Positions 1 to 12,640 of a stretch of 64,000 nucleotides of DNA are shown in pieces. Source of the DNA: Loxodes magnus (taxonomy: Eukaryota > Ciliophora > Karyorelictea > Loxodida > Loxodidae); contig CAMPDV010000890.1 in assembly GCA_946699065.1 (NCBI GenBank), forward strand, positions 62,001-126,000, read 5' to 3'. The first letter of the stretch is position 1; the number at the start of each line of letters is the position of its first letter. The notes under the pieces are model-generated. The model was not told the origin of the DNA. It did not search any database and saw nothing but the letters and a program-made list of their open reading frames with translations. Made by a program: the position numbers and the translations under genes.

Positions 1-4
1 TTTT

Positions 5-225
5 TCATGCCTATCTCCCAGTTCTATTAGCTTTTATTGCTAAATTTTATATTGTTTGCTCTTTTTTTATGATATGCTTTAAACGATTATAGATCTCACT
101 TTTAGACAGATATCTTGATTTTTTCTACTGTTATATTTAGTCTCTTCATTAAATTATATGAATAAATAGCTTTTTACTGTTTTTATCTTTTTTGCATCAA
201 CTTCTTCTTTATTAATTCAAATGTC
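5..225 (-). pseudogene. possible 3' end of an unidentified gene or relic
   Basis: Read on the minus strand with TAA/TAG as Gln, this stretch gives charged, protein-like sequence (for example SKSEIYNRLKHIIKKEQ) ending in TGA at 5-7. An upstream piece (about 120-225) is equally protein-like but in another frame, so at least one frame break is present. A SINE lies just upstream at 267. I recognise no family. It could be chance, because few codons stop translation in this code. Confidence 0.2.
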
Positions 226-266
226 AGTTTTAATATTTTTACGTATTTATTATATATATTATATAA

Positions 267-693
267 AATGGATGTCGGCCGCGTCAGATAAATTAGTAGG
301 TAATCTGATGCAGTGTATACTGCATTGCGAGTAATCTCGCACTAGATGCCCTCTCGGGGAAGGGTGGATAAGCTCCGTTGAGACATATCTAACTTACCCC
401 GAGGGTTCTCTCTAGCAGTATGAAATTTTGACTGACGGGCCTTCTAATTACCGACTTAATAACTAATTCTTATTCGGACCTTATTCAAGAAGACTGAAAC
501 ATTTGACTCAAGATTTAAGAATATATTTCGATAAGAAGATTCCCCATTTGGAGAAGCTGACATGACTCATCGGACCTCTAGAATTTTAACAAGAAACATG
601 AAAACATTTTCTTAATATTAAATATTAATATTGAAAGAGCTGCGCGCCAATGAGGTGCTACGCGCTCTATAATCATTTTTATTTATTTATTTA
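267..693 (+). mobile_element. SINE-like retroelement, copy 1
   Basis: About 425 bp, homologous nearly end to end with copies at 11817 and 47437. The GC-rich head (about 270-450) can fold: GGCC..CGTCAG near the 5' end pairs with CTGACGGGCC near 440. Inside are two small hairpins (GCAGT/ACTGC and TGCGAG/CTCGCA) and a CGGGG..AAG / CTTACCCCG stem. It also holds weak matches to tRNA A-box (AAGCTCCGTTGA) and B-box (GGTTCTCTCTA) elements. An A-rich body follows. The 3' end is a hairpin (GAGCTGCGC ... GCGCTC) plus TTTA repeats, the same tail as LINEs A and B. It has no coding capacity, so it is non-autonomous. This is the best-preserved head of the three copies. Confidence 0.8.
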
Positions 694-1592
694 TGAGTAT
701 AAATAATTAAATGCTTGAGCTTTGAAAAGTTAATTATAGGTATTAAGAAAACAGGAGTTAACAACATCTTAGAAAAACTAGGACCAGGGAAAGGGTTCCT
801 AAAAGGTTGCCAATAAATAAAAAGTTCCATCACTGAAGAGAACCTAGAAAATTGGCTAAAAATATTATACACTTGGGAAACTAAAATTTCACCACAGAGT
901 AGTAAATAAGCTATGGCTAGCTGATAAAAATGGAACTGAATCTCCAGAAAAAGTTAAAAAAATAAAGAAAAAAAGAAATAAGAGATTTTTGAAAAACTTG
1001 AAATAGTAGAGGAGAAAGAATCGAGATTCATGACTTAAGAAAGAGATCTTAAGTCTCCTGAAATATTTCACAAGAACGGAGAAACCAAGTATAGAACTAG
1101 CAATAGAAGCAGAAAGAACTGAGCAAAAAGATAGAAAAAATAGAATAAATCAACAAAAATTGCAGCGTTAAATGAAACTAAAGGAATAGTGAAATAAACC
1201 AATAATAATAGAAGGTTAAAAACTACAGGTTTAAACCTAAATAAGAAATGAAAAGGTATTATTACAGTATCTCTAAAACACTACTATAAAAAAGAAGCTA
1301 GAAATTTTACTTTAAATAAGAGTTCTGAAACTGCTAGAAGAAGCTGTAGAACAAAAAGAAAATAAATTATCAGATAAAAATAAAAAGAGAAATATATAAT
1401 ACAACAAATTCTGGAAAATGTACAAGAAAATAGGTACTAATCACTATCTAGGCAAAAGATACATCAAGGATAAAATACATATCAAGGAGAAGAGTTTGAG
1501 AGATTTTCAAACTTTAGAATTTAGCCTCTAGGACAATCCAGAGGATGGTGGAAAAGAGGTTAAAATACCTCCAAAAAATCAAAGCCTTAAAT
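694..1592 (+). pseudogene. relic of the ORF1-like coiled-coil element
   Basis: Lys/Glu/Gln-rich coding-like sequence in plus orientation. The clearest evidence is the 3' end near 1525-1592, which aligns with the 3' ends of the relics at 55249 and 13625 (shared 'TTTAGCCTCTA', then 'GGAAAGAGG', then 'AAAATCCTCC' with few changes). No clear start or continuous frame is visible. It begins right after the TTTA tail of the SINE. Confidence 0.45.
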
Positions 1593-3844
1593 TTTGTATT
1601 TATATTTGTAAGATAATTAAATTTTAAATTTGCTTTCATTAAATTTATGCTTAATGATTTTTATATTGTAATTTTCTTTTTAGAGTTAAAAATTCAAATA
1701 GTAAAGACTAAAATCAGGAAATTAAACTTATTGAAAAAAAAATATAAATACTATTAAAAATTTATAGATGAAACTAATAAAAATTAAATAAAATATAAAA
1801 CTAAAAAATTTTTAAATATAAAAAATTAAAACTAAAAGGAAAAAAATAAAAAAATTTCAATATAAAAATATTAAAAATAAGTTTTAAAGTGAAAAACGTT
1901 TAATTTAATTTAAAAAAAAGTTTACTTTCAATTATGAAATTTTAACAAAATTATTGAAAGAAAAACAAAATAAAATAAAATCTAAAATAAAATGAAGATA
2001 AAATATTTTAAATCATAAAAATATTAAATTTTCTTTTGATCAGATTTTTATTTAATAAGAACATATTTGAAAAATTAATTGGCCTATTCATATAGAATTC
2101 AAAATAATTAAAAGTATTAAATAATATTAGAAAAATATGTTTACAATAAAGTGAATTTATATATATTTCTTCTCTGAATTTTTAATTAAATTAAAAAACA
2201 GGGATATTTAGTTTTGTTATTTTTTTAATAAAATACTTAAAACTAAAGTTTTGAGATATGAAAATGCAAAATAATAATATTAAATCATTTGGAAATTATT
2301 CTAAAGTTATTTAATTAGATTTATGTATATATGTAACCATTAATCACAGTAAATAAGATTAAAAACCTTAAGAAAAAAATGGATTATTCGTAAAAACAAA
2401 ATAGAATGATATGAAAGAAATAGATGACTGGCAGGTGTATTTTAAATATTAAACTTTTCTATTCTCTTAACTATAGTTATTAAACAAAAATTAATTAGCA
2501 GCTAATATTTAATATTCTTACCTTTCCATCAATTAATAGGAACATTATACTTTACTAAGTACTTGTTAAGGAAAATCTAATTGTAATCATTTATTACTGT
2601 TTTATTATGCATTATTATTAAAAGAGACATAAAATACTATAAAGGTAGCATATATCTATGACAGTAAATACTTATATATTAAATATAAGGATTTTAAATA
2701 AAATATAGGAAAGCTTATAAATGAGACATAGAGAATTAACAACTAAATTAGTTTGTGTCTAAACAATAAAAGGATATTAACTTCTATTTTTAAATTTATA
2801 GTCTGATAAAAGAAACTTTGATAATCTGCTATTAATATAAAAACAATACTTAATATAAATTTTATAACTAATTTAGGAATTTAAATAATATATAAATTTA
2901 GTATTCTTAGTAAAAGAATATTACTAGAATATACAAGTACTTAATCATAAAATATTATTACTATTACTTAAAGTCAATAAATTAAAAGTAGAATATGTTT
3001 ATTTAAAGCATTATAAGATAAATAAGCAAAATTAGAAAATAAGAAAGTTTAAACTAAAATTATTATAAAAGCTTACTAAATGTAACCCCTAACATTTAGT
3101 ATTCAAAGAAGAAAAAGTTTTAAGTATGTAACTTAATTAAAATAAATTGAAGAAAGTAACACAAGAACAATAAATTAGGAATCAAATTAAAAATAATCTA
3201 ATTATTTGAAGAATGGATTGAAAAGCTAACAAAATTAATAAAAGATAGAAAGAAAATAGAAATATAACAATTAAACATTTATTTTGTAAATGCTATCATT
3301 TATTAAATTAATTATATCTCTTCTGACTACTTAAAAGTAGATTTAGCAGCTGTTCTTGGATAATAAATCCTAATAAAACTAAATAAATGAAGACTCTATG
3401 GATATTAAGAAAGAGCAAAAGTTAGTTTACATTTATAATTAGAGACTTATATTAAGATGTTGATTCTGTAAAAGGTTAGTATACGTGGCAAAGCAGTGCC
3501 GATAAATAAAAAATTTCGATAATAGAAGAAAAAAGACTAGGGAACAAACAGTGTTAAATATCGCTCACGAGAAAGTTAAATTTAAAGAAGAAAATTTCAC
3601 TATGAAATAGAATTACATGAATCAAAAAGGAAAAAAAATAAGATACCAATGAAGAAAACGATAAAAAGAGTTACAAGTAGAATATTCTTAAAAAGAGCTA
3701 GAAGAGAACAGAGCTAAAAAGAAAGAATAAAAAAATCTATCAACAATTTAGGAATCAACAAGATACATTTCATAAAAAACTAATTAATAAAACTTTTATA
3801 CTTAATTAATTAATAAAATTTAACCTCTGATTTTATGTTAAAAA
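1593..3844. other. AT-rich DNA without a recognisable gene
   Basis: Nearly pure A/T with many homopolymer runs. A slightly richer patch at about 3470-3760 (plus) gives basic protein-like text but matches nothing I recognise. No RNA gene or tandem array was seen. Confidence 0.5.
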
Positions 3845-4619
3845 GCTGAGAGGGATCTGTCTACATTATTGTTAAAGGCAAAGTTCCTCTTGGAGTTGCC
3901 AGTTTCTTGAATATCTTTTCCCTGTAGAATTATCTATTCGAGTAATATATCTTGGTTAGTCTCTTCCATAATTCTCTTGATTTTTTATTTGCACTTTTTG
4001 AACTCTAAACATTGTCTTATTAGGTGATTCGTCTACATACAGTAATAACATCTTTTGAGCACTCTTTTTTGTCTTGGCTGTTGTTCTTTAGGTTTTTTTT
4101 ACAGCAAGGATGGAAAATATTGCGATATGTTTCACGTTCATCTTGTCCAGCTGAATCTAAGGTTGAAGTTGGAGTTGAGGTTGGAAATTAGCTGTCACTC
4201 CAGGAAACTCCACTTAGGATTCTTTCATCTTGGTGATCTCTTCCTTAAGTTAATAGATAACAGTTTACATTTATTGGAACTCAAATGGTTCTTGCGAGAT
4301 TTGTTCAAGTCTCTCCCGCTTTTGTACATTCTCAAACCTGAGAGCTCCCACTAGCTTATGTAGTTTTTCGACGACGTAAGGGACATCCCATTCTTCGTAG
4401 TCAACTTGGTAATAATCTTCCTCTTGTGCTTGAAAGGTCTGATTTTTTAAGTTAATTAGGTTTGGTTAAATTTCTATTTCTTCAGGACTTTGTTTTAGGT
4501 TAATCCTGCTTCATAGTCGTGTTTCTAAGGCTTGTGCGGAGGAGTTACTTAATGAGTCCCACCGAATCTTGGCTTCTTTAACTCCTGGCATCTAGAAAGT
4601 ATTTTCTTATTCCTACCAT
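3845..4619 (-). pseudogene. ORF1-like coiled-coil element relic
   Basis: Minus-strand relic starting at an ATG at 4619. Segments include an acidic stretch (EEDYYQVDYEEWDVPYVVEK) and, nearer the 3' end, SKDVITVCRR, the family signature also seen as KDVIIV at 13.6 kb, NIITVI at 55.6 kb and NVIYAA at 60.8 kb. The frame changes several times between segments, so it is broken. G+C is visibly above the flanks, as in the other family members. The product would be a small coiled-coil, perhaps nucleic-acid-binding protein; that role is inferred. Confidence 0.5.
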
Positions 4620-5279
4620 TTTTAACTGTATATTATTATTAATAAAAGTTAACTAAAACTTTGATGATCCTATTAAAGGGGAAATCCGATAATTGATTAT
4701 GATTATAATTGATTAAATATTATATTAAGAATTACTTTACAATTAATAGCAACAAGTTTGCTTTTGTAGAAATAAAAATTAAATAAATAGCATTTCCAAA
4801 TCTTAAATAATACCAAATTAAAAAACATAAGAAAATAAAAAAGGAAAATTCTTTTACAAATAGATCAATTATAATATTTATTCTAGCTAAAATTTTAATA
4901 CATTTAGAAATAAGATTAAATAAATTGAAAATGATGAATATTATTTATTTATAAATATAAATAAAGTAACTGTTTAACTAATACTTTATTACCTCAACAT
5001 ACATACAAAATTTAAATTATTCAAATATAACAATTTCTTAATTCCTTAAGAATAAAAATCTTCCTTAACTTTACACTTTAATCATTCTTGACCTTTAATT
5101 TTTTAATTATTTTAAACTATAATAAATATTTATTAATTATAGATAAATTTAATAGATAACTATTATAAATTTTTAAATAAACGTATGTTGCCTGGTGAAC
5201 AAAAAATTAGCAATTTAACATATTTTTTTTAAAAGTCTTGTAAAATGTATTAATAATGAGATTTTATACTTTCTAAAAA
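4620..5279. other. AT-rich spacer
   Basis: Low-complexity A/T DNA between two ORF1-like relics in the same orientation. Nothing else was seen. Confidence 0.5.
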
Positions 5280-5280
5280 T

Positions 5281-6256
5281 AATAATAATAATAGATGAAG
5301 TAAAAGTCAAGAAATATTTTTTCCGGTATTTCACCTCTTATTGATTAACGCCTTTTCCTGCTAAAAGACAAGAGGATTTTGCTGGTACTCCAACCAGGAG
5401 GTAGGTCATCAAAATCAAGAGGATTAGGATTTTCATAGAATAAATTTCTTATTCAAACTTATGGTTCTTGATTCTGTCTGGACGGCTTTTTTATAGAATC
5501 TCCCTTAAGCGTGAAATATGTCTTATCGCTTTAATATTTTTACTTTCTTTCCCGTTTCTCTTGCTAGTAGAATCTAGACCAATATTATTTCTACCTTCTT
5601 AAAAATTCCGGATAATTGAGATAGAAGTACCCAGTTGAGCAATATGTGTAACATTTTATTTTCTTCTTAGTCTGAGTCTTTTTGAGCTGGGGAGTTGAGT
5701 TTCAAATTTTTGGAGCGATGAGAGTTTTCCAGCTCCATTAGGTCTATTTCAACTATGGAAGTTTAAGGAAGAGATTGCTACTTTGGCTTTTTTGCCGTTT
5801 CATGTATCATATCCAGTTTTTTTTTGTTCGGAAATAGTTTGCTTGGCTGTCGCCAACTCTATCTTCAGAGTTGCAAGCTCATCTCGAAGTAACTGGATCT
5901 CCCGTTCAAATCGATCTCTATTCTTGCGGAATTTTGCATGTTTTTACCTAATAATTGCTTTTTCATATTTTTTTCCACCTTGAGATTCTGCACCATCTCG
6001 GTTAACTATATCACTACTATTAGCTAGTCTTTCTCTTGTGATTGCGGGATCTAGAATTGACTAAACGATTTTTATTATATTAGATTTTGTTTTTTTTACT
6101 TTTCGGCGATCGGGGGAGTATCTTGCTAGGTGTAAGGGTGCTTAATGAAAGGTCTGAAGGTTTTTTGCTACTAGGGTTGGTTATAGCATGCTAGGCTCCT
6201 TCAATTTTCTTCTCCTCCTTAGGAAAACTTTTGTGTGTCCTTCTTTATCCTTCCAT
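5281..6256 (-). pseudogene. ORF1-like element relic with AAT/ATT repeat tail
   Basis: Minus-strand relic with its ATG at 6256 (ATGGAAGG, the same first codons as the copies at 14539 and 25394). The C-terminal part ends near 5300 and is followed at 5281-5296 by a short AAT run (ATT in element sense). The copy at 13.6 kb has a similar run at the same place, so the run looks like a retroelement 3' tail. Middle sequences are Arg/Glu/Asn-rich and coiled-coil-like. The frame is interrupted. It forms a direct pair with the relic at 3845-4619. Confidence 0.5.
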
Positions 6257-8555
6257 TTTTTCTATTCAAATAATGATAATAATATTAATTTTAATTATAT
6301 TTGCTAGCCTTAGTTTTTATCTTAAAAATTTATGAATATCTTCTTCTTATATTATTTTTCACTGTAACATGAATCTTTCAATATAATATAAATGCTTCTA
6401 ATTAAATTTATTTTTATCAATAAGCTTTTTTAGTTATTATTAATAAATATTATAGATTAACTATTTAAAAAATGGAATTAATTTCCAAATATTTCTACTA
6501 GAAAACATTAAATTATAAAATTACTTTTCAAATTGTCTTTAAGGTGTGTGTTTTCTTATTCGTTTTTTGTAAAAAAGAATATTATTTCTGTAAAGAGAAA
6601 CTAAACTTTATGGAATTTTGAACTGTATTTTAATTTTTGCAATTTGGTAAAAAAGAAAATCAAAATTATTAAAAAATTAATCTTCACTTTGATGCATTTT
6701 ATTCTTAATTTTAAGATTAAAAATGTATTAAATTATATTAAGTGTGAAGATCTTTTTAAGTTAATTTACACAAAAATGAGAAATTAACATTCTTATTAGT
6801 CAAAATTTTAGAGATTACAAAATTTATTGAAATGCTATTTATCTTCAACTACTAATAAAAAGATATATTTAAAATACCGTTCTAACTAAATTTTTACTCA
6901 ATGGTGAACTTTAAAAAGTTTCTTCATTCTTATACTTCATAGAAAAGTCCTAAATAATGAAGCTATATAAGAAATAAGTCATAAAGCTAAGAATTTGTAA
7001 TGTCTTTCTTTCAATTGCTGAATTATTACTTACTCTAAGTTCGTTATTTAACTTTTTCATATTTGATTGTAAACTTAAAAAAGATATTTAGAAAATTATT
7101 TTATTTTAATGCATTGAAAATTATTTTTATTTTTAAACCTTTAATAAATTTAATATTTATTTAATAGTAACTAATATAATAAAGTTTCTATTAATTTGAA
7201 GTTGTAAAAATAAAAATGATCAACTATAAGTTTTCAATTTATATTTTTGTATAATTTTAAAATAATTAAAAAATGATTTTTATTATAAATATCAAAAAAA
7301 CTTTTGATTATTTTGACATTTTTTAACCCTGCTTCCATAAATCTTTATTTCTTGAATTTTATTAAAAAAATTTTATCTTTTTTTCCAAAATTTAAGGGTT
7401 TGCCTAGTTATTTTTATAATTAATTTTCATTTGTATATATTCCTTTTTTTCTATTATCTTCTTAGGCCATTACATTAAAGCTTTTTATTTTCCTTATACT
7501 TTTTTCAAATTGCATTATTATTTTGATCACTTTTTTAATTATAATTTTTTAAGGATAAAAACTTACAGAATTTTATGTATAAATTTTTCATCGAAAGCTC
7601 TAAATAATTTTTTCTTTTTTTTATTATTATAATTAATATTTTCTATTTACTTTCATCCATATATTTAACTTTGACTGTAAAATAATAAGTTATTCCTTTT
7701 ACAGATTAACTATTTTGTCTATTTGTGCATTTCGATTTTCGCTTTCCTTAAACTAGATTTTAGATTGGTTATTTTAATTTTATTGCTAGTTTAATTATTT
7801 ATTTAAGTATCTTTTTAAGTTATAAACCTTGAGTCTGTTTCTTCCTATTTGCAAGATATTTCATAATTATTTCTTATTGACCTACTGATAGTTCTAGCTA
7901 AGATTTTCTTACTTGTATTGAATTAATAGCTTCAAAAAGCTACTATAAAATTTGTATACAGGAAAGCAAAGAGTAATTTTTGTGGCACCTGGGTTAGATA
8001 TCTAAATTAAATTAGAAAATTTAAATTTTTTATCCTTGCCATTTTTTAATCCTTTTATTTAAAAAGTTATTTCTTAAAGAATAAAACTAATTTTAAATAT
8101 TAAAATTTACAGAAAGTTAGTTCTTTAATGATCATATAATGTTTATTTTAATTTATTATATATTTTTATTAATTTTTAAATAAATTTACTATATTGCAGT
8201 TTAATTTATTTTTACTTAAGTACTTTAGTTATATATACAAATATCTTAATTACTCTCAATCTTAAATTATCTTTAATTTTCTTCTTTTCAGTTTGAGTTA
8301 TATTATATAATTATAGTCTGACTTTATAATTTTTAATTAAATTTAAAATATTTGCATCTAAATTTATTTATTATTTATATAATTTAATTGATAATTTATT
8401 TCCTTATTAATATATTTATTATGTAATTTTTATTATTCTTTTTTAATCTAATTTGCATATTTTTTTACTATATATTATATCTTTTTCTACTTTTAACTAA
8501 TTTTGATTATAAAATAGCTTATTTAAATTTTTAATTAAATTAGGCTGAAGGGAGT
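6257..8555. other. AT-rich DNA without a recognisable gene
   Basis: Long A/T-only stretches with T-rich blocks. No RNA gene, tandem array or protein motif was recognised. Confidence 0.5.
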
Positions 8556-8559
8556 TTTT

Positions 8560-11500
8560 TTGCTAAAAGGTGTTTCATGTCTATCTATCTTTCGAAGGGC
8601 TTTTGTTCGGTTTGCTTTTCTGTGCAATACTCTTAAAGACTGTATGTTTTTTTAACTCTCCGCTAGGGCGCAGAATGACCTGTACTATCTCTTTTTTTAA
8701 TGTTAATTTCCATCAATTTTATAAAAATGCCAACCACTTCCCAAGAAATAAAATAACTTGGGTAGGCCCTATAGTTAATACATTCCTTCAAAGAGCTAAT
8801 CATTAATATTACTGTAATGACTATATATTGGAAACTAAACACTTTATATTTATTAATTTAATAATTTCTAGGCCCACTACGATCAACTAATCACGGATCA
8901 TATTCCTATATCTTTGATTCTAGCTTATAATGCAGCCACAAATATTCCAAAATAGCAGCCATTACTCAATAAGATAGATAAGCTACTTGATCCAATGAAC
9001 AGATAAAATTACTAAAATCAGTTTTAAACAAATTTTTCTTGATTTTTTACTGTAGATTAAGACATCTTAGACTCATAATGTAGTTTCATCACAACTTACT
9101 TTAGAATAATACAATGAACACTATAGGAAGTCATATTAAATAATAATTACAATAAATTCCCTTAGGATATCATTATGAAATATATAGCTGCTAAAAGAGT
9201 AAATTAGGAGTGCAAGAGATTGCTATTTATGTAAGAAAGAATCAATAAGTGGTAATAGAAGCTTATTCTATATCTAGAAAACTTAGGAACAAATGTATGC
9301 AATCTTATTGGAAGTGGAAAAAGCTTCAGGCTAAAGGCAAATTCTCAAACTCAATAAAAACATCGAAACAATTTCCTGTTATGCAAAAAAGATTATCAAC
9401 CCTAAAGTAAGGAACTAAATGTTTTTTAACAAGAAATCTAGGACTCATTTATTGAAATTGAGAAGCTTTTGTGTTAAAAACATAAAAAAATTACAAGAAA
9501 TAATTTAGCTCAGTAAGCGATAAATAGAGCTCATTTATAGAGATCCTTAACTTATCAATTGCCCATCTTCTCACTTATAAAATTTTAAACTTTTTCAAAT
9601 TTAAGAAATTCAAAAAATCATTGAGTATATTCCAAACGACAAGGCAGCATGACTAGATGAAATAAAGAATGAATTCATCAAGTGTGCTGGAGAAGAGATA
9701 TAATTAATAATGCACTGTTTTATCAATAATATGCTAAAACTCTAAAGAATTCCATAAAAGATGAAAACTTCCATCATCATCCCTATCTTCAAAGAAGGTA
9801 GTAGGAGTGGTTGAAAAAACTGAGGACCAATTTCGCTTATTAATACTATACTGAAGATCTTCTACAAGGCTTTAACAGAAAGGATTTACAAAATTCTTTA
9901 GAACGTAACCTCATACTTCCAGTTTAACTGGGATTCCTCAAAATGAAACAGCAGCTTCTAAATATGATCATTGTAGCAGATTATTGACCTCTATTATAGA
10001 GGAGGAAAAGGCTCAACAAAGATGTTTGACACTTTTATTTATGTCGAGAAGATGTTTGACAGCATTGAGAGAAGGGCATTTTTTCAACATCCTAGGAGAT
10101 CAAAACTACAGCTGGGATTGATACTGACACTAGAGTCTTTCTACAATAAAATTAATTCCTCTTTCTCATAGATTACAAAGATTCTTGGAGACTTCATTAT
10201 AACAATGGAGTTATGCAAGGAAGTTCATATGGTCCTGTATTCTCACTCCTAAATTATGATATAGTAATCAAACATTTGCAGAAAAAAACACACAACAAGG
10301 CAACAATCTGCATAATATAAACTTCGTATGCAGAGCATGGGTAGATGACCTTACACTCCATTCTTGTTCTGCTTAGAGGATGTAATAACTTATAGATTAA
10401 TGCATCTTAACTTTACGGTGGATTTTTCTATAAATAAACACTAGTAAATGTGAAGTAATCCAATTTAAAAAAAAAGAGCTAAAAAAATGAATTTAATTTG
10501 AAACTGGAAGGTTAGCGCATCCAATAGAAGAACCAAATGATTTACCTTGTAGTCCTAATACAAGAAGATGTTCATTTGATCTGCCACTGTAAACAAAGGA
10601 CTTAAAATTGTTTAGAATCGGTAAGAAAATGCATTTATATTTCAGTAGATACGAGAATATTACTCTCTAGCCCTTCAAAATACTCTGTCGCATACTTACA
10701 CTGCCTAAGGCTATGTACAGTGGGGAGATGGTTCCTTGAACTGTAACGAGAGGTTTATAGAGTACGAAAGAGAAGAAAAAAAATGCATATAATGACGAGG
10801 AAGGCTTTAAGTCCCCTATTATTATCTTTATTAAGGTTTGTTACATAGACTTTAACCGACTACCATTTGAACATATAATGGCTAAACACTTTTTCCAATT
10901 CTACTTTAAAATACGAAACGAAGCTAGGACTTATCTAGAATCCGATATATGTAGACTCTTTGAATGCAATTTAAACTAAAATCTTAGTACTTTTACTAAG
11001 TATAAAAGATAATTTAGTTTTATGGAATTAATAATGACGATTAAATTATGTTTTCTAACTAGCTTTCAATTGAGAAACTTTTCAAAGATATTATAAGAAA
11101 TTAATCCCATTAAGAATCAATTATAAGCTATAGAGACATACCAACTGCATAGATATTCAGAGAGCAACTTGAAAGAATTTAGAAATTTTTGGCTATAAAT
11201 TATACTAAAATTAACAAGGAATACATGAAAGAAATAATTTAAATCTTTAAGTTGCGCAATATGATTCATGTACGCAATTTTATCCAGTGAAATACATGCT
11301 CTATCCATGCAGAAGTAAAGATTCATTTAAGCATATATTCGAATGTGTCTACTATTTGGACTTATTTATAAGATTTTCTGATAAATTTCCTGGAAAAAAA
11401 TTGAAAAAACTAGTAACTTATGATAAACTCTACATAAACTAACAATTCATTTCTAAAAAAAAAATGGATGCAGATCCTAAAATTAGAAATTTCCACAGGA

Positions 11501-11640
11501 ATCTTAAAAATAATGTAAATTGAAGGACAAATTACAAATAAATATTTGGAGTTTAAAAAAGAACAACAAGAAAGTTCAAGAAGCAATGGAGATAAGTTGG
11601 AAGATAAAAAGAACAATACTTGAACTTTATGAACATAATT
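8560..11640 (+). mobile_element. LINE D, decayed non-LTR retrotransposon (APE-RT-Zn)
   Basis: Plus-strand remains of a LINE ORF2, with domains in the canonical order. The end of the AP-endonuclease is at about 8700-8910 (KITWVGP, then TDHIPISL, the 'SDH-P' catalytic motif). The RT region is at about 9640-10420, with AAWLDEIKNEFIKCAGE, the palm phrase GPISLINTILKIFYKAL, a YVDD-type box (AWVDDLTL at about 10334-10360) and SKCEVIQ. A C-terminal zinc motif PCRSKDSFKHIFECV lies at about 11304-11346. TGA stands for Trp in AAWLDE. It is clearly more diverged from LINEs A-C than those are from one another. Many frame breaks, no ORF1 and no clear 3' tail were found, so this is an old, dead copy. Confidence 0.7.
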
Positions 11641-11816
11641 AAAATCAAGTAACCGATTTATATCAATAACTTCATTTCATTAACATTTGTATTTAAGTGA
11701 TTTCTTCTTCACTCCAATTTATACATATACTACTGATAAGAAAAAACTTCTTACAGCTCTAGTTTTGTGAATAGCCAAATAAAGGTGAGGAAACTTTAAT
11801 TCTATATTCAATTAAA

Positions 11817-12221
11817 AAATGGATGTCGGCCACGGTCAGGAAAACTAGTAGGCAATCGGTAAGTTTATACTATATTGGAGTAATCTAGGAAAGGGGAAGG
11901 GTGAATTAGCTCAGAAGAGACAAATCCAACTTGCCCGAGGGTTCTCGATAGCAATATGAAAGTTTGACGGGTATGCTAATGACAAATTACTAATTCTTAT
12001 TGGACTTTATTTAAGAAGATTGGAGAAATTGATTCAAGATTTAAGAATAATTTTTAATAAGAATATTCCCCATTTGAGAAGCTGAAATGAATCATTGAAC
12101 GAATAGAATGAAAACAAGAATCATGAGAATACTTTTTTTAATATTTAATATTAATACTGAAAGAGCTATGGCCAAACAAGGTGCTACTGTTCAATAATCA
12201 TCTTAATTTATTTTATTTATG
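11817..12221 (+). mobile_element. SINE-like retroelement, copy 2 (diverged)
   Basis: Same start (ATGGATGTCGGCC) and same order of blocks as copy 1, but with many substitutions and small deletions in the structured head, so several stems are lost. The tail hairpin is damaged ('GAGCTATGGCC ... CTACTGTTC') and is followed by a short TTTA-like run. It sits between LINE D and a kinase fragment. This is the oldest of the three copies by eye. Confidence 0.75.
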
Positions 12222-12241
12222 TTATGAAATACTTGAGCACT

Positions 12242-12640
12242 ATAAAATAGGTTGGAAAAATAAGATGGATGGCTTCTTAGTTATTTGGAATGAAGCCGAG
12301 ATATAGTATCTATTCTGACATATATGCTTATGGAATTTTTTTATGGGAGGTAGAGACAAGAAAAATACCTTTGAGGAAATAGAGGAAGGAGAGTTACGTG
12401 AAGGGATAAAAAGAAGAGAAAGAGAGGAAATACCAGAGAATTGTGTGATAGAGGAAATAATAAGGGAGAGTTGAAAATAAGTGGCTGACTAGAGAATGAG
12501 TTTAGAAATGTCATTATAGAAGTTAGAGAAGATAAAGCAAGACATGGGAGATTAGGAGATAATATAACAAGAAATGAGAGTTTTTGAGGTTTCTAAATAG
12601 CAATATATTAGATTGATTGAGATTTACTCGCTACATGCTA
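12242..12640 (+). pseudogene. protein kinase C-lobe fragment (tyrosine-kinase-like, TKL)
   Basis: An open plus-strand stretch encodes the second half of a kinase domain: KIRWMASQLF (the APE-loop region, with S for P), then SDIYAYGIFLWEV (subdomain IX), PFEEI, REREEIPE and an I-RESW-QVADQRMS ending equivalent to the 'CW-----RP' motif. It lacks the ATP-binding and catalytic loops. Upstream, where they should be, lie SINE copy 2 and LINE D, so the gene was truncated or disrupted there. The Trp of subdomain X is TGA (12472-12474), whereas two other Trp codons here are TGG. Coding-like text (IFIPKSVPEEEMSDFNQFDN) continues near 13000-13110. Confidence 0.65.
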
